Shown: positions 1-5,246, counted from the stretch's first letter. The stretch is DNA of 5,246 nt from Pseudomonadota bacterium (GCA_023392225.1 JAEVZM010000357.1:1-5246); one strand, 5' to 3'. Program-made: numbers and translations. Notes: generated by a model from the letters alone, not told the origin.

Positions 1-56
1 AGAGCACCAGACTACGAATCTGGGGGTCAGAGGTTCGAATCCTTTCGGGCGCGCCA
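1..56 (+). tRNA. tRNA-Arg (ACG), 3' part; 5' end lies outside the window
   Basis: The anticodon arm is complete: stem CCAGA (7-11), loop CTACGAA (12-18), stem TCTGG (19-23), with anticodon ACG at 14-16, read as arginine after A34-to-I editing. A 5-base variable loop (24-28) follows. The T arm is AGAGG (29-33), loop TTCGAAT (34-40), CCTTT (41-45), with one G-U pair. The acceptor 3' strand is 46-52, the discriminator is G53, and a genomically encoded CCA is at 54-56. The 5' acceptor strand and most of the D arm are cut off by the window edge. The 3' end is intact, so the gene is probably functional. A degenerate copy of its 3' end lies at 1611-1631. Confidence 0.95.
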
Positions 57-67
57 CTTGTAAGTGG
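54..67. repeat. Short inverted repeat overlapping the tRNA CCA end
   Basis: CCACT (54-58), TGTA, AGTGG (63-67) is a perfect 5 bp stem with a 4-base loop. Its left arm includes the CCA of the tRNA. It could form only in the unprocessed precursor. It may affect 3' trimming or be chance. Confidence 0.35.
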
Positions 68-85
68 CTGTTTTCAAACAGTTTT
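68..85 (+). terminator. Possible weak terminator after the tRNA
   Basis: CTGTT (68-72), loop TTCA, AACAG (77-81), then TTTT (82-85). This is a 5 bp stem followed directly by four T on the plus strand, 12 bases past the tRNA end. The stem is short and AU-rich, so termination would be inefficient. It competes for bases 79-81 with the larger hairpin at 79-108. Confidence 0.35.
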
Positions 86-108
86 GCTTCGGCAGAAGAA
101 CAAAACTG
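79..108. terminator. Hairpin between the convergent tRNA and cupin genes, possible bidirectional terminator
   Basis: The arms CAGTTTTG (79-86) and CAAAACTG (101-108) are perfect complements. An inner stem CTTC (87-90) / GAAG (95-98) closes on the 4-base loop GGCA, leaving an AA bulge (99-100). Together this is a 12 bp hairpin in the gap between the tRNA (plus) and the cupin stop codon (minus, 139). On the minus strand the hairpin is followed by TTTGAAAA, and there is no long U tract on either strand. A role as terminator or transcript end is therefore plausible but not certain. Confidence 0.4.
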
Positions 109-138
109 AGAACCATCGCCAAGTGGATGGACGCTGAC

Positions 139-552
139 TTAGCGTGGACCGGCCGGATCGGCAAACGGCTCGTCAGGTTCGCAGACGTAGAAAAGCGCCA
201 TCCGCGCCGGAACATCACCTTCATTTCTGCCTGTCATGTTGACGCCCGAGGGCTCGACGAAGACTTGGCCGGCGTCGAGATCGACCGGGTCCCGATCGTC
301 CAGCTCAAGCGTGAAGGTGCCCTCCAGCATATAAACCGTCACCGGATGACGGTGCGAATGGTACGGCGTCACATCGCCCGGCATCAGGGTAGCAAACAGG
401 AGTCGGATTTCCTGCTCGTTGGCCGCCGGCATCCCGCGCACTACCTCCCGGTGAAGAGGTGTGAGATTCGCCATTCCCTTATTCTGCGCACTCCGCGTGA
501 CGCCAACCGTTAGGGCGGCGATCATGGTTTCGACATCACTTTTCTCGTGCAT
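139..552 (-). CDS. Small cupin-domain protein with altered metal-site motifs
   Basis: A 137-residue single-domain cupin, probably a cytosolic beta-barrel; substrate unknown. Cupin motif 1 is visible as G59-x5-H65-S-H67-R-H69, ending at G78, and motif 2 as G95-x5-P101-x-G103 to N110. Two histidines typical of metal binding are present (H65, H67), with an extra H69. The usual motif-1 Glu position is Val71, and the usual motif-2 His is Met106. Enzyme, sensor or storage roles cannot be separated. The start is ATG at 552, with AGGAAG (plus 555-560, reverse complement) 3-5 bases upstream; no signal peptide is seen. ATG at Met27 (AAGGGA touching it) is a less likely start. The gene is divergent from the LysR gene across ~100 bp and is the obvious candidate for its target. 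It ends facing the tRNA. Confidence 0.85.
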   Translation of the reverse strand: MHEKSDVETMIAALTVGVTRSAQNKGMANLTPLHREVVRGMPAANEQEIRLLFATLMPGDVTPYHSHRHPVTVYMLEGTFTLELDDRDPVDLDAGQVFVEPSGVNMTGRNEGDVPARMALFYVCEPDEPFADPAGPR

Positions 553-618
553 GACTTCCTCACGTTGCCTTCTGCAGAATGGTTAGCTTCTTGGGGGTAT
601 TGGCGGCAGCGGCGAGTC

Positions 619-643
619 TGCAAAAGCGTTGCGCAAAAGTGCA
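619..643. promoter_or_regulatory. Candidate LysR operator in the divergent cupin/LysR control region
   Basis: GCAAAAG occurs twice on the plus strand (620-626 and 633-639), 13 bases apart. The second copy sits in TGCGCAAAAGTGCA (630-643), which has TGC/GCA ends as imperfect dyad symmetry. The palindrome TTGCGCAA (629-636) joins the two. LysR-type proteins usually bind T-N11-A-like dyads in such divergent gaps. The position, just before the LysR start and about 70-90 bp upstream of the cupin start, fits autorepression plus control of the cupin gene. No convincing -35/-10 pair was recognised on either strand. Confidence 0.4.
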
Positions 644-654
644 TAATGACCATC

Positions 655-1596
655 ATGTTCGACTGGAATGACTTGCGCCATCTCATCGCTGTGTCGCGGT
701 GCGGCAGCACGCTTGCCGCCGCGAAGGTTCTTGGCGTCAATCAATCGACGGTCCATCGTCGGCTCGTGGAGCTTGAGCGGCGCGTCGGCCTGAGCCTCGT
801 TAAGCGACAGCCGGCGGGATACCGCCTGTCCGAACTGGGGGAGACCCTGATCGACGATGTCCTGGCGGTCGAGACCAGTGTGGGCAATCTCGAGCGCAAG
901 ATACGATCGCTCAAGCTCGACCTAAAAGGCGCGATACGCCTTACCTGCCCCGAGCCGACCGTACCCCGTATTGCTGCATCGGGCCTGCTCGATCGCTTCC
1001 ATGCGCGTTATCCCGGCCTCATGGTCGAATTCGTCACCACCGACCGCTATCTGGACATTGCGAAAGGCGAAGCGGACGTTGCCTTCCGTTCGGGCGAACC
1101 GGTCGACGAGCGCCTTGTCGGCCGCAAGATTTGCGATTCGGTGTGGGCTATCTATGCCAGCAGAAGTTACGTCCAGCAGCATGGCAGGCCCGATACGATC
1201 GCCAGCCTGGCAACACATGCCCTGATTGGCTTCGACGGGATCATGCAGAACCACCGCGCCGCCAAGTGGCTGCTGACTGCAGTTCCCGATGTCCGCATCG
1301 TGAGCCGCGGTGCCAGCATGCTGGGGGTACTTTCCTCGGTGAGAGCCGGTGTAGGGGTCGCGCCGCTGCCTACGACGCTTGGTGATGCCGAAGACACCCT
1401 TTTGCAGGTCCTGCCGCCTGTCCCAGAACTGACCCGCAACTGGTATCTGCTGACCACGTCCGACCTACGCCGGACACCGCGCATCGCTGCCTTCATTGAT
1501 GCCATGCTGGACGATATTCCAGCGCTAAAGGCTGCACTTATCGGAAAGTGCCGAAGCGTGCCTTTTCGAGATATTATTTTGGAAACAATCACATAG
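655..1596 (+). CDS. LysR-family transcriptional regulator
   Basis: A 313-residue DNA-binding regulator of usual LysR length. Residues 2-62 form the winged helix-turn-helix. It opens FDWNDLRHL and has the recognition region at about 18-37 (STLAAAKVLGVNQSTVHRRL), then a linker helix rich in E/R. The effector-binding domain starts near residue 94 and includes GEADVAFRSGEP at 138-149, a typical LysR effector-domain segment. The start at ATG 655 is chosen because family members commonly begin MFDWNDLR. ATG 646, in the same frame, adds only three residues and is possible. The open frame reaches back to 547, but that part would overlap the cupin start and reads unlike a LysR N-terminus. Neither start has a strong ribosome binding site. 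It is divergent from the cupin gene, which it probably regulates. The C-terminal ~20 codons are AT-richer than the rest. The effector is unknown. Confidence 0.93.
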   Translation: MFDWNDLRHLIAVSRCGSTLAAAKVLGVNQSTVHRRLVELERRVGLSLVKRQPAGYRLSELGETLIDDVLAVETSVGNLERKIRSLKLDLKGAIRLTCPEPTVPRIAASGLLDRFHARYPGLMVEFVTTDRYLDIAKGEADVAFRSGEPVDERLVGRKICDSVWAIYASRSYVQQHGRPDTIASLATHALIGFDGIMQNHRAAKWLLTAVPDVRIVSRGASMLGVLSSVRAGVGVAPLPTTLGDAEDTLLQVLPPVPELTRNWYLLTTSDLRRTPRIAAFIDAMLDDIPALKAALIGKCRSVPFRDIILETIT

Positions 1597-1610
1597 CTGT
1601 TCCCAGTTTC

Positions 1611-1631
1611 ATCTTCTCGGGCGCGCCGCTT
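1611..1631 (+). repeat. Degenerate direct copy of the tRNA-Arg 3' end (att-like repeat)
   Basis: Bases 1611-1631 match 39-59 (T-loop end, T-stem 3' strand, acceptor 3' strand, CCA and 3 flanking bases) at 18 of 21 positions in the same orientation. An uninterrupted core TCGGGCGCGCC is at 1617-1627 and 45-55. All three differences are transitions. Tyrosine recombinases often integrate at tRNA 3' ends and leave such a displaced copy. The repeat lies 15 bases past the LysR stop, in a 171-base convergent gap (1597-1767) where I see no gene and no clear terminator. No integrase lies between the copies, and chance similarity of GC-rich sequence remains possible. Confidence 0.4.
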
Positions 1632-1767
1632 CCTTTCGGAACCCCTCACCCTTTCCTTGACGATGGTCCGAACGTCTTTCGAACGGGCGCGCGCCATTGT
1701 GCGTCGGGCTTGATGGAAGCGTCATCGCCGTACCTGCGGCGGTGGCCGGAGCCGTCGCGGCGGCGCC

Positions 1768-3459
1768 TCAGCCCTTCGAAGCGATGGCGATCTCGACGAG
1801 GGCCGGTCCGGCGGACCGCGCTGCCGCCTCGATCATCGGCCCGATGTCGCTGGCGCGTGTTGCCCGAGCTGCCGGAACCCCCATCGAGGCCGCCAGCGCC
1901 AGGTAGTCTATCGCCGGATCGACCAGGTCCATGGCGATGTAGCGGTTCCTGAGGGGCGACACATATTGCGGCTGCGACCGCATGAACGCCTTGAGGACGT
2001 CGTACTGGCGATTGTTCATGACAACGAACAGCACCGGCAGCTTCTCATGCGCCGCGGTCCAGAGTGCCTGGGGCGAGTAGAGCGCGGCGCCATCGCCGAC
2101 CAGGCAGGCGACCGGCTCCCGACCGATGCCGAGCGAGCATCCGACGGCTGCCGGCATGCCCCAGCCGAGGGCGCCGCCGCGCAGGAACGAGTACTGACGG
2201 GGCGAATCGCTGTCGAGGAAGCGGCGGACCAGCGAGGAGGTGACGATCGCCTCGTCGACGATCGGCATGCGCGAGCCGATCGCGCGCACGACCTCGCGGG
2301 CCGCCACCAGCGCCGAGATGCCGCCATGCGGCGGTTCTGCATCGGCACGCGCAGCGAGCTCCGATCGTTCCGCCCTTCGCCTGGCACGGGCCCCGACGAC
2401 AAGCGCGTCGCGCTCGGCCCGGCTCGGTGCCGTCGCGCTCTCCAGCAGCGGTAGCAAGGCGGCGAGCGTGGCGTCGATGTCGCCGACGATGGAGAGCGGC
2501 GTCGCAAAGGTCCGGCCGAGATCGCGGACATCGGCAGAGATCTGATAGACCGCGCACTCCGCCGGCACCGCCGGACCTTCGGTGTAGAGGATGGTAATCA
2601 GCGACTTGCCGCCGAGCGCCAGCAGCGCGTCGAAGTTCGACAGCACGCCTGCGATGTCGACCGCCCGGGTCGGCAGGTTTCCGGCCCACAGCGGGTGCGA
2701 GGTGGGAAAGGGAATGCGCGACGGCCACGAGGAGCCATAGACCGGCGCGCCCAGCATCTCGGCAAGCGCCGCGGCGCGAAGCCCGGCGCCGGAGCTGTGC
2801 ACTTCGTCGCCGGCGATCAGCGCGAGCCGTCCCGGGCGGATCGCCGCCAGCGCCTCGGCGAGCGGACCGAGAGAGCCGCCGACATTCCGCCGTTCAATGG
2901 TCGAGCGCGCGGGCACCGACGCTCGCGTGGTCTCCTCCATGACGTCCATCGGCAGCGAGAGCAGGACGGGCCCCGGCGGCGGCGCGACGGCATCGTTGAA
3001 GGCGCGGGGGACGAGGATCGGCAGCTGATCGGCATGCGCCACTTCCTGGGCCCATTTCACGGCAGGCGCGCCGAGCCGCACGATGTCGCCGAAGAGCAGC
3101 GGATCGGTGATGGTGTGCCGGGAATCCTGCTGTCCGGCGGTGACGACGAGCGGCGTCTGCGCGATCGCCGCATTGAGCAGATTGCCCATGCCGTGGCCGA
3201 GCCCGCCGGCGGTATGCAGATTGAGGAAGCCCGGCTTGCCGGACGCCTGGGCATAGCCGTCGGCCATGGCGACGGCGCTCGCCTCCTGCAGCGCCAGGAT
3301 GTAGCGGAGCGCCGGCTGGTCGACGAGGGCGTCCATCAGCGGCAGCTCGGTCGTTCCCGGATTGCCGAAGACATATTCGACGCCCTCGTTCTCGAGAAGC
3401 TCGAGCAGCAGCGTTGCGCCAGTGCGAGACGAAACGTCACCAATCGCCGTTGCCGTCAT
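1768..3459 (-). CDS. Thiamine-diphosphate-dependent enzyme, benzoylformate decarboxylase-like
   Basis: A 563-residue cytosolic enzyme of the ThDP decarboxylase/acetohydroxyacid synthase superfamily with the usual three domains. The Pyr domain has GNPGTTELP (32-40), Glu59 in LQEA that activates the cofactor, ADGYAQAS, and His82 in NLHTAGG. A central Rossmann-like domain covers about 190-340. The PP domain has GDG (455-457) to NN (482-483), the Mg/diphosphate motif. Similarity to MdlC (RYILALQEA, ADGYAQAS, VTAGQQ, ALWTAA) is strong from recalled sequence. However, the second active-site His of MdlC (His281) aligns with Ile290, and Ser26 with Thr36, so the substrate may differ. ATG 3459 is chosen: GGTGGAG lies 8 bases upstream, and ATGA overlaps the stop of the upstream ACT-like gene. 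A 17-residue extension to 3510 is rejected. Last gene of the minus-strand cluster. Confidence 0.9.
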   Translation of the reverse strand: MTATAIGDVSSRTGATLLLELLENEGVEYVFGNPGTTELPLMDALVDQPALRYILALQEASAVAMADGYAQASGKPGFLNLHTAGGLGHGMGNLLNAAIAQTPLVVTAGQQDSRHTITDPLLFGDIVRLGAPAVKWAQEVAHADQLPILVPRAFNDAVAPPPGPVLLSLPMDVMEETTRASVPARSTIERRNVGGSLGPLAEALAAIRPGRLALIAGDEVHSSGAGLRAAALAEMLGAPVYGSSWPSRIPFPTSHPLWAGNLPTRAVDIAGVLSNFDALLALGGKSLITILYTEGPAVPAECAVYQISADVRDLGRTFATPLSIVGDIDATLAALLPLLESATAPSRAERDALVVGARARRRAERSELAARADAEPPHGGISALVAAREVVRAIGSRMPIVDEAIVTSSLVRRFLDSDSPRQYSFLRGGALGWGMPAAVGCSLGIGREPVACLVGDGAALYSPQALWTAAHEKLPVLFVVMNNRQYDVLKAFMRSQPQYVSPLRNRYIAMDLVDPAIDYLALAASMGVPAARATRASDIGPMIEAAARSAGPALVEIAIASKG

Positions 3460-3722
3460 CGGGCGAACTCCACCGAGAGGACCGAGGCATGGCGCGCGAA
3501 GCGGCGGCACACTTGTGCGGCGTCCGCCCCGGGCGGCAGCCGCAGCGTCAGCCGCAGGTCGGCATCGTGGCCCTCGCGTGCGACGAGATCGACATGCAGA
3601 AGGCCGAAGCCGAAGCGCTCGACGTCGCCGAGCAACCGTGCCAGCCCGTCAAAGGCATTGAGGAGGCGCGCCGTCAGCGAGACCTCGACACCATCGGATT
3701 CCGTGGACCGCATCTCCGGCAC
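3456..3722 (-). CDS. Small ACT-like protein, possible regulatory subunit of the ThDP enzyme
   Basis: An 88-residue protein whose pattern fits one ACT domain (beta-alpha-beta-beta-alpha-beta): strand 12-20 (VEVSLTARL), helix 22-37, a turn GFG at 38-40, strands 41-49 and 53-62 (DADLRLTLRL), helix 66-78, strand 81-87. The layout resembles the IlvM-type small subunit of acetohydroxyacid synthase, including the R-x-G-F turn (RFGF 36-39). Its stop (TGA 3456-3458) overlaps the start of the ThDP gene as ATGA, so the two are probably coupled and may form a complex. The start is uncertain: GTG 3722 is used, ATG 3713 (GGAG touching it) is possible, and the frame is open upstream only to a TAA at 3762-3764. 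Family assignment is by eye, with no catalytic residues expected. Confidence 0.7.
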   Translation of the reverse strand: MPEMRSTESDGVEVSLTARLLNAFDGLARLLGDVERFGFGLLHVDLVAREGHDADLRLTLRLPPGADAAQVCRRFARHASVLSVEFAR

Positions 3723-3798
3723 GTCGACGCTCGCATCGGGTTTGGTTTCGACCAGGCGAGGTTAGATCGATCCGCGCGGCCATATCTTTCATTCTTGC

Positions 3799-3822
3799 CG
3801 CCGCATGGGCGCCTCCGCGGCG
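3799..3822. repeat. GC-rich inverted repeat flanked by AT-rich boxes in the gap before the ACT-like gene
   Basis: CGCCGC (3799-3804) and GCGGCG (3817-3822) are perfect 6 bp arms around 12 bases. On the left are the AT-rich bases 3781-3796 (CATATCTTTCATTCTT), and on the right GAAATAT (3822-3828), which roughly mirror each other (ATATCTTTC versus GAAATAT). The gap of 140 bases (3723-3862) separates the Lrp gene from the ACT-like gene and is long enough to hold a separate promoter or Lrp operator. No T tract follows, so it is not a clear terminator. Confidence 0.3.
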
Positions 3823-3862
3823 AAATATCGGGGCCGAGCGCAGGACCGCAGCAGATTCCCCT

Positions 3863-4333
3863 TCACGCCTCGGGAACGACCGAGAGCTTGCGCTTCACGC
3901 AGCGCAGCGTGAAGGACGAGCGCGATTGGCGGATGCCGGGAATCTTGTAGAGCTTCTCGCGCAGGAAAGCCTCGAAGTCGGCCGTACCGGCGACGGCGAC
4001 CTTGATGAAATAGTCGTACTCGCCGGTGACGAGATAGGCCTCCAGCACTTCGGAGAGGGCGCCCAGCCGCTCGCCGAAGCGCTCGAGCGCCTCGTCGTCA
4101 TGGCGATCGAGCGTGACCTCGACGATGACGGTCTCGCCGAGACCGAGCTTCACCTGGTCGAGCATCGCGGCGTAGCCGGCGACATACCCGTCGTCTTCCA
4201 GTCGGCGGACCCGCTGGGCGCAGGGGCTCGGTGACAGACCGACGCGCTCGGCGAGCTCGGTGCCGGTCAGGCGGGCATTGGCTGCCAGCTCGCGAAGGAT
4301 CTTGCGATCGATGCGGTCGAGCGTGCGGGTCAC
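3863..4333 (-). CDS. Lrp/AsnC-family transcriptional regulator
   Basis: A 156-residue regulator of normal family length. The N-terminal helix-turn-helix begins LDRIDRKILREL (5-16) and carries LTGTELAERVGLSPSPCAQRVRRLE (22-46). The C-terminal RAM effector-binding domain runs from about 67 to 147, with the typical GEYDYFIKV at 104-112. Family members form dimers and higher oligomers and bind amino acids or related small molecules. The start GTG 4333 (VTRTLDRIDRK) lies 2 bases after the amidase stop. In-frame ATG 4393 and 4375 would add 20 or 14 residues overlapping the amidase, but there the amidase frame has the stronger third-position G/C bias. The ribosome binding site is weak, suggesting translational coupling. 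It probably controls the cluster it sits in. Confidence 0.92.
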   Translation of the reverse strand: MTRTLDRIDRKILRELAANARLTGTELAERVGLSPSPCAQRVRRLEDDGYVAGYAAMLDQVKLGLGETVIVEVTLDRHDDEALERFGERLGALSEVLEAYLVTGEYDYFIKVAVAGTADFEAFLREKLYKIPGIRQSRSSFTLRCVKRKLSVVPEA

Positions 4334-4335
4334 AC

Positions 4336-5246
4336 TCAGCCGCCGGTTTGGAGCATCGTTTCGGGTTCGGGCCATGCGATCGCGTCGGACCATCCCTCAT
4401 GCAGGTGCGCGAGCTTCAGGACGAGAAGATCGTCGAACCGGGGCCCGATGATCTGCATGCCGATCGGCATGCCCGATCGCGCGAAGCCGCAATGGATCGA
4501 GGCCGCCGGCTGCCCCGACATGTTCCACGGCACGGTGAAGACGATGTGTTCGAAGGGGCGCGCCGGATCCTCCGTCGGCGAGGCATGCTCTGCCGGGAAG
4601 GAGACGACGGGATTGGTCGGCGAGAGCACGGCATCCACCTGGCGAAAGAGGAGGCCACAAGCCTTGCGCATCGCATAGGTCTGCTCGTAGCCGGCGATCA
4701 CGTCGACACCGGGGATGTGCTGGCCTGCCGCGGCCCACTCGTGGATGTAGGGCAGTATGCGCTGCCGCGTCTCGACAGGGAGCGCGCCGATCTCGCGCCA
4801 GGCGCGGGCGCGCCAGAAGCGGTCGAGCCCATCCAGCATCTCCCGCGTCATGACCGGCGGCACCTCGCTGACGATAGCGCCGGCCGCCTCGAACCGCCGA
4901 GCCGCCGTGGTCACGGCCTCCACGATCTCGGGATCCGCCGGCAGGCCGCAACCGGCGTCGAGCATCAGCCCAATGCGAAGCCCCCGGATGTCCCTGTCGC
5001 CCGAAAGCCAGTCGATCGATGCCGGCGGCAGGCTGGTGCCGTCGCGCCAGTCGGGCCGCGACAGCGTCGCCATCATCGACGCGGCGTCGGCGACGCTGCG
5101 GGTCATCGGGCCGGCGCAGCGGCCGAGATAATAGGGATCGATCGGCACGCGGCCATGGCTCGGCTTCAACCCGAAGAGACCGGTCCAGCCGGCCGGGATC
5201 CGGATCGAGCCGCCGATATCGGTGCCGAGGTGCAGTGGGCCATAGC
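4336..5246 (-). CDS. Amidase-signature hydrolase, C-terminal ~302 residues (gene continues past the window end)
   Basis: The N-terminal part is outside the window; the frame is open to the last base. The first readable residues are YGPLHLGTDIGGSIRIPAGW, then TGLFGLKPSHGRVP. This is the core amidase signature with the nucleophile Ser (codon 5208-5206) in DIGGS. The catalytic Lys and the cis-Ser of the Ser-cisSer-Lys triad would lie upstream, outside the window. The tail has the usual family block WNMSGQPAASIHCGFARSG-PIGMQIIGPRFDD. The enzyme should hydrolyse an amide (or related C-N bond) to the acid plus ammonia or amine. It is probably a stand-alone catabolic amidase rather than GatA, given the catabolic-type neighbours, but substrate cannot be read. 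The stop TGA (4338-4336) is 2 bases before the Lrp start. Confidence 0.92.
   Translation of the reverse strand, partial: YGPLHLGTDIGGSIRIPAGWTGLFGLKPSHGRVPIDPYYLGRCAGPMTRSVADAASMMATLSRPDWRDGTSLPPASIDWLSGDRDIRGLRIGLMLDAGCGLPADPEIVEAVTTAARRFEAAGAIVSEVPPVMTREMLDGLDRFWRARAWREIGALPVETRQRILPYIHEWAAAGQHIPGVDVIAGYEQTYAMRKACGLLFRQVDAVLSPTNPVVSFPAEHASPTEDPARPFEHIVFTVPWNMSGQPAASIHCGFARSGMPIGMQIIGPRFDDLLVLKLAHLHEGWSDAIAWPEPETMLQTGG

Noticed and set aside
27..224. Minus-strand small open frame running into the tRNA
   Set aside because: Its C-terminal ARKDSNL is the familiar false translation of the antisense of a tRNA gene, and the rest overlaps the cupin C-terminus in another frame.
64..513. Plus-strand open frame of 149 codons opposite the cupin gene
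   Set aside because: The opposite strand carries cupin motifs and a ribosome binding site. This frame has no recognisable domain and begins in the hairpin region after the tRNA.
547..654. 36-residue N-terminal extension of the LysR protein
   Set aside because: It would overlap the cupin start and the control region and contains the operator-like boxes. LysR proteins of this type begin at MFDWNDLR.
1668..1696. CGAACG repeated twice and the palindrome GGCGCGCGCC in the convergent gap
   Set aside because: Short GC-rich repeats are expected at this composition. They form no stable hairpin followed by a T tract, so I did not call a terminator.
1167..1697. Minus-strand open frame of 176 codons opposite the LysR gene
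   Set aside because: It is antisense to a well-supported LysR effector domain; the Arg/Ser-rich translation has no motif.
1697..1906. Plus-strand small open frame rich in Ala/Val near the convergent gap
   Set aside because: Most of it is antisense to the end of the ThDP gene, and no family was recognised. The Ala-rich composition is typical of a shadow frame.
3460..3510. 17-residue N-terminal extension of the ThDP enzyme
   Set aside because: The ATG at 3459 has a well-placed GGTGGAG and forms an ATGA overlap with the upstream gene. The extension is Pro-rich and not family-like.
2695..3765. Long plus-strand open frame (356 codons) opposite the ThDP gene
   Set aside because: It is antisense to a clear ThDP enzyme, Arg/Gly-rich and low in recognisable motifs, as expected of a shadow frame in high-GC DNA.

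Overview
The window looks like a high-GC alphaproteobacterial chromosome, most likely Hyphomicrobiales (Rhizobiales). I infer this from the tRNA-Arg(ACG) sequence, the strong G/C preference at third codon positions and the gene families. The genus cannot be fixed from the sequence alone. There are no rRNA genes, CRISPR arrays, recombinase genes or insertion sequences.

Left part (1-1631): the 3' part of a tRNA-Arg is followed by three short inverted repeats. Next come a divergent pair: a small cupin gene on the minus strand and a LysR-type regulator on the plus strand. They share a ~100 bp control region with a repeated GCAAAAG box, which is the classic layout of a LysR regulator and its target. 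About 20 bp after the LysR stop lies a degenerate copy (18 of 21 bases, same orientation) of the tRNA 3' end and its immediate flank. The cupin-LysR segment is therefore bracketed by an att-like direct repeat, and in sampled lines it is less GC-rich (about 57-70%) than the DNA to its right (about 73-82%). A small, old, integrase-less insertion at the tRNA is possible but unproven.

Right part (1768-5246): four genes all on the minus strand. In transcription order they are an amidase-signature hydrolase (cut by the window end), an Lrp/AsnC regulator starting 2 bases after the amidase stop, a small protein whose predicted pattern fits an ACT domain like the small subunit of acetohydroxyacid synthase, and a thiamine-diphosphate enzyme closely resembling benzoylformate decarboxylase. 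The last two overlap by ATGA, so they are probably translationally coupled and may form a large/small subunit pair.

The ThDP enzyme keeps the cofactor motif, the activating Glu and the active-site His of the loop near residue 82. By my alignment it lacks the second active-site His of benzoylformate decarboxylase (Ile290 here) and has Thr at the Ser26 position. The most interesting idea in the window is that this cluster is an Lrp-controlled pathway: an amide is hydrolysed, and a 2-keto acid is decarboxylated or ligated by a decarboxylase-like enzyme that has acquired an ACT-type regulatory subunit. The substrate cannot be read from the sequence.
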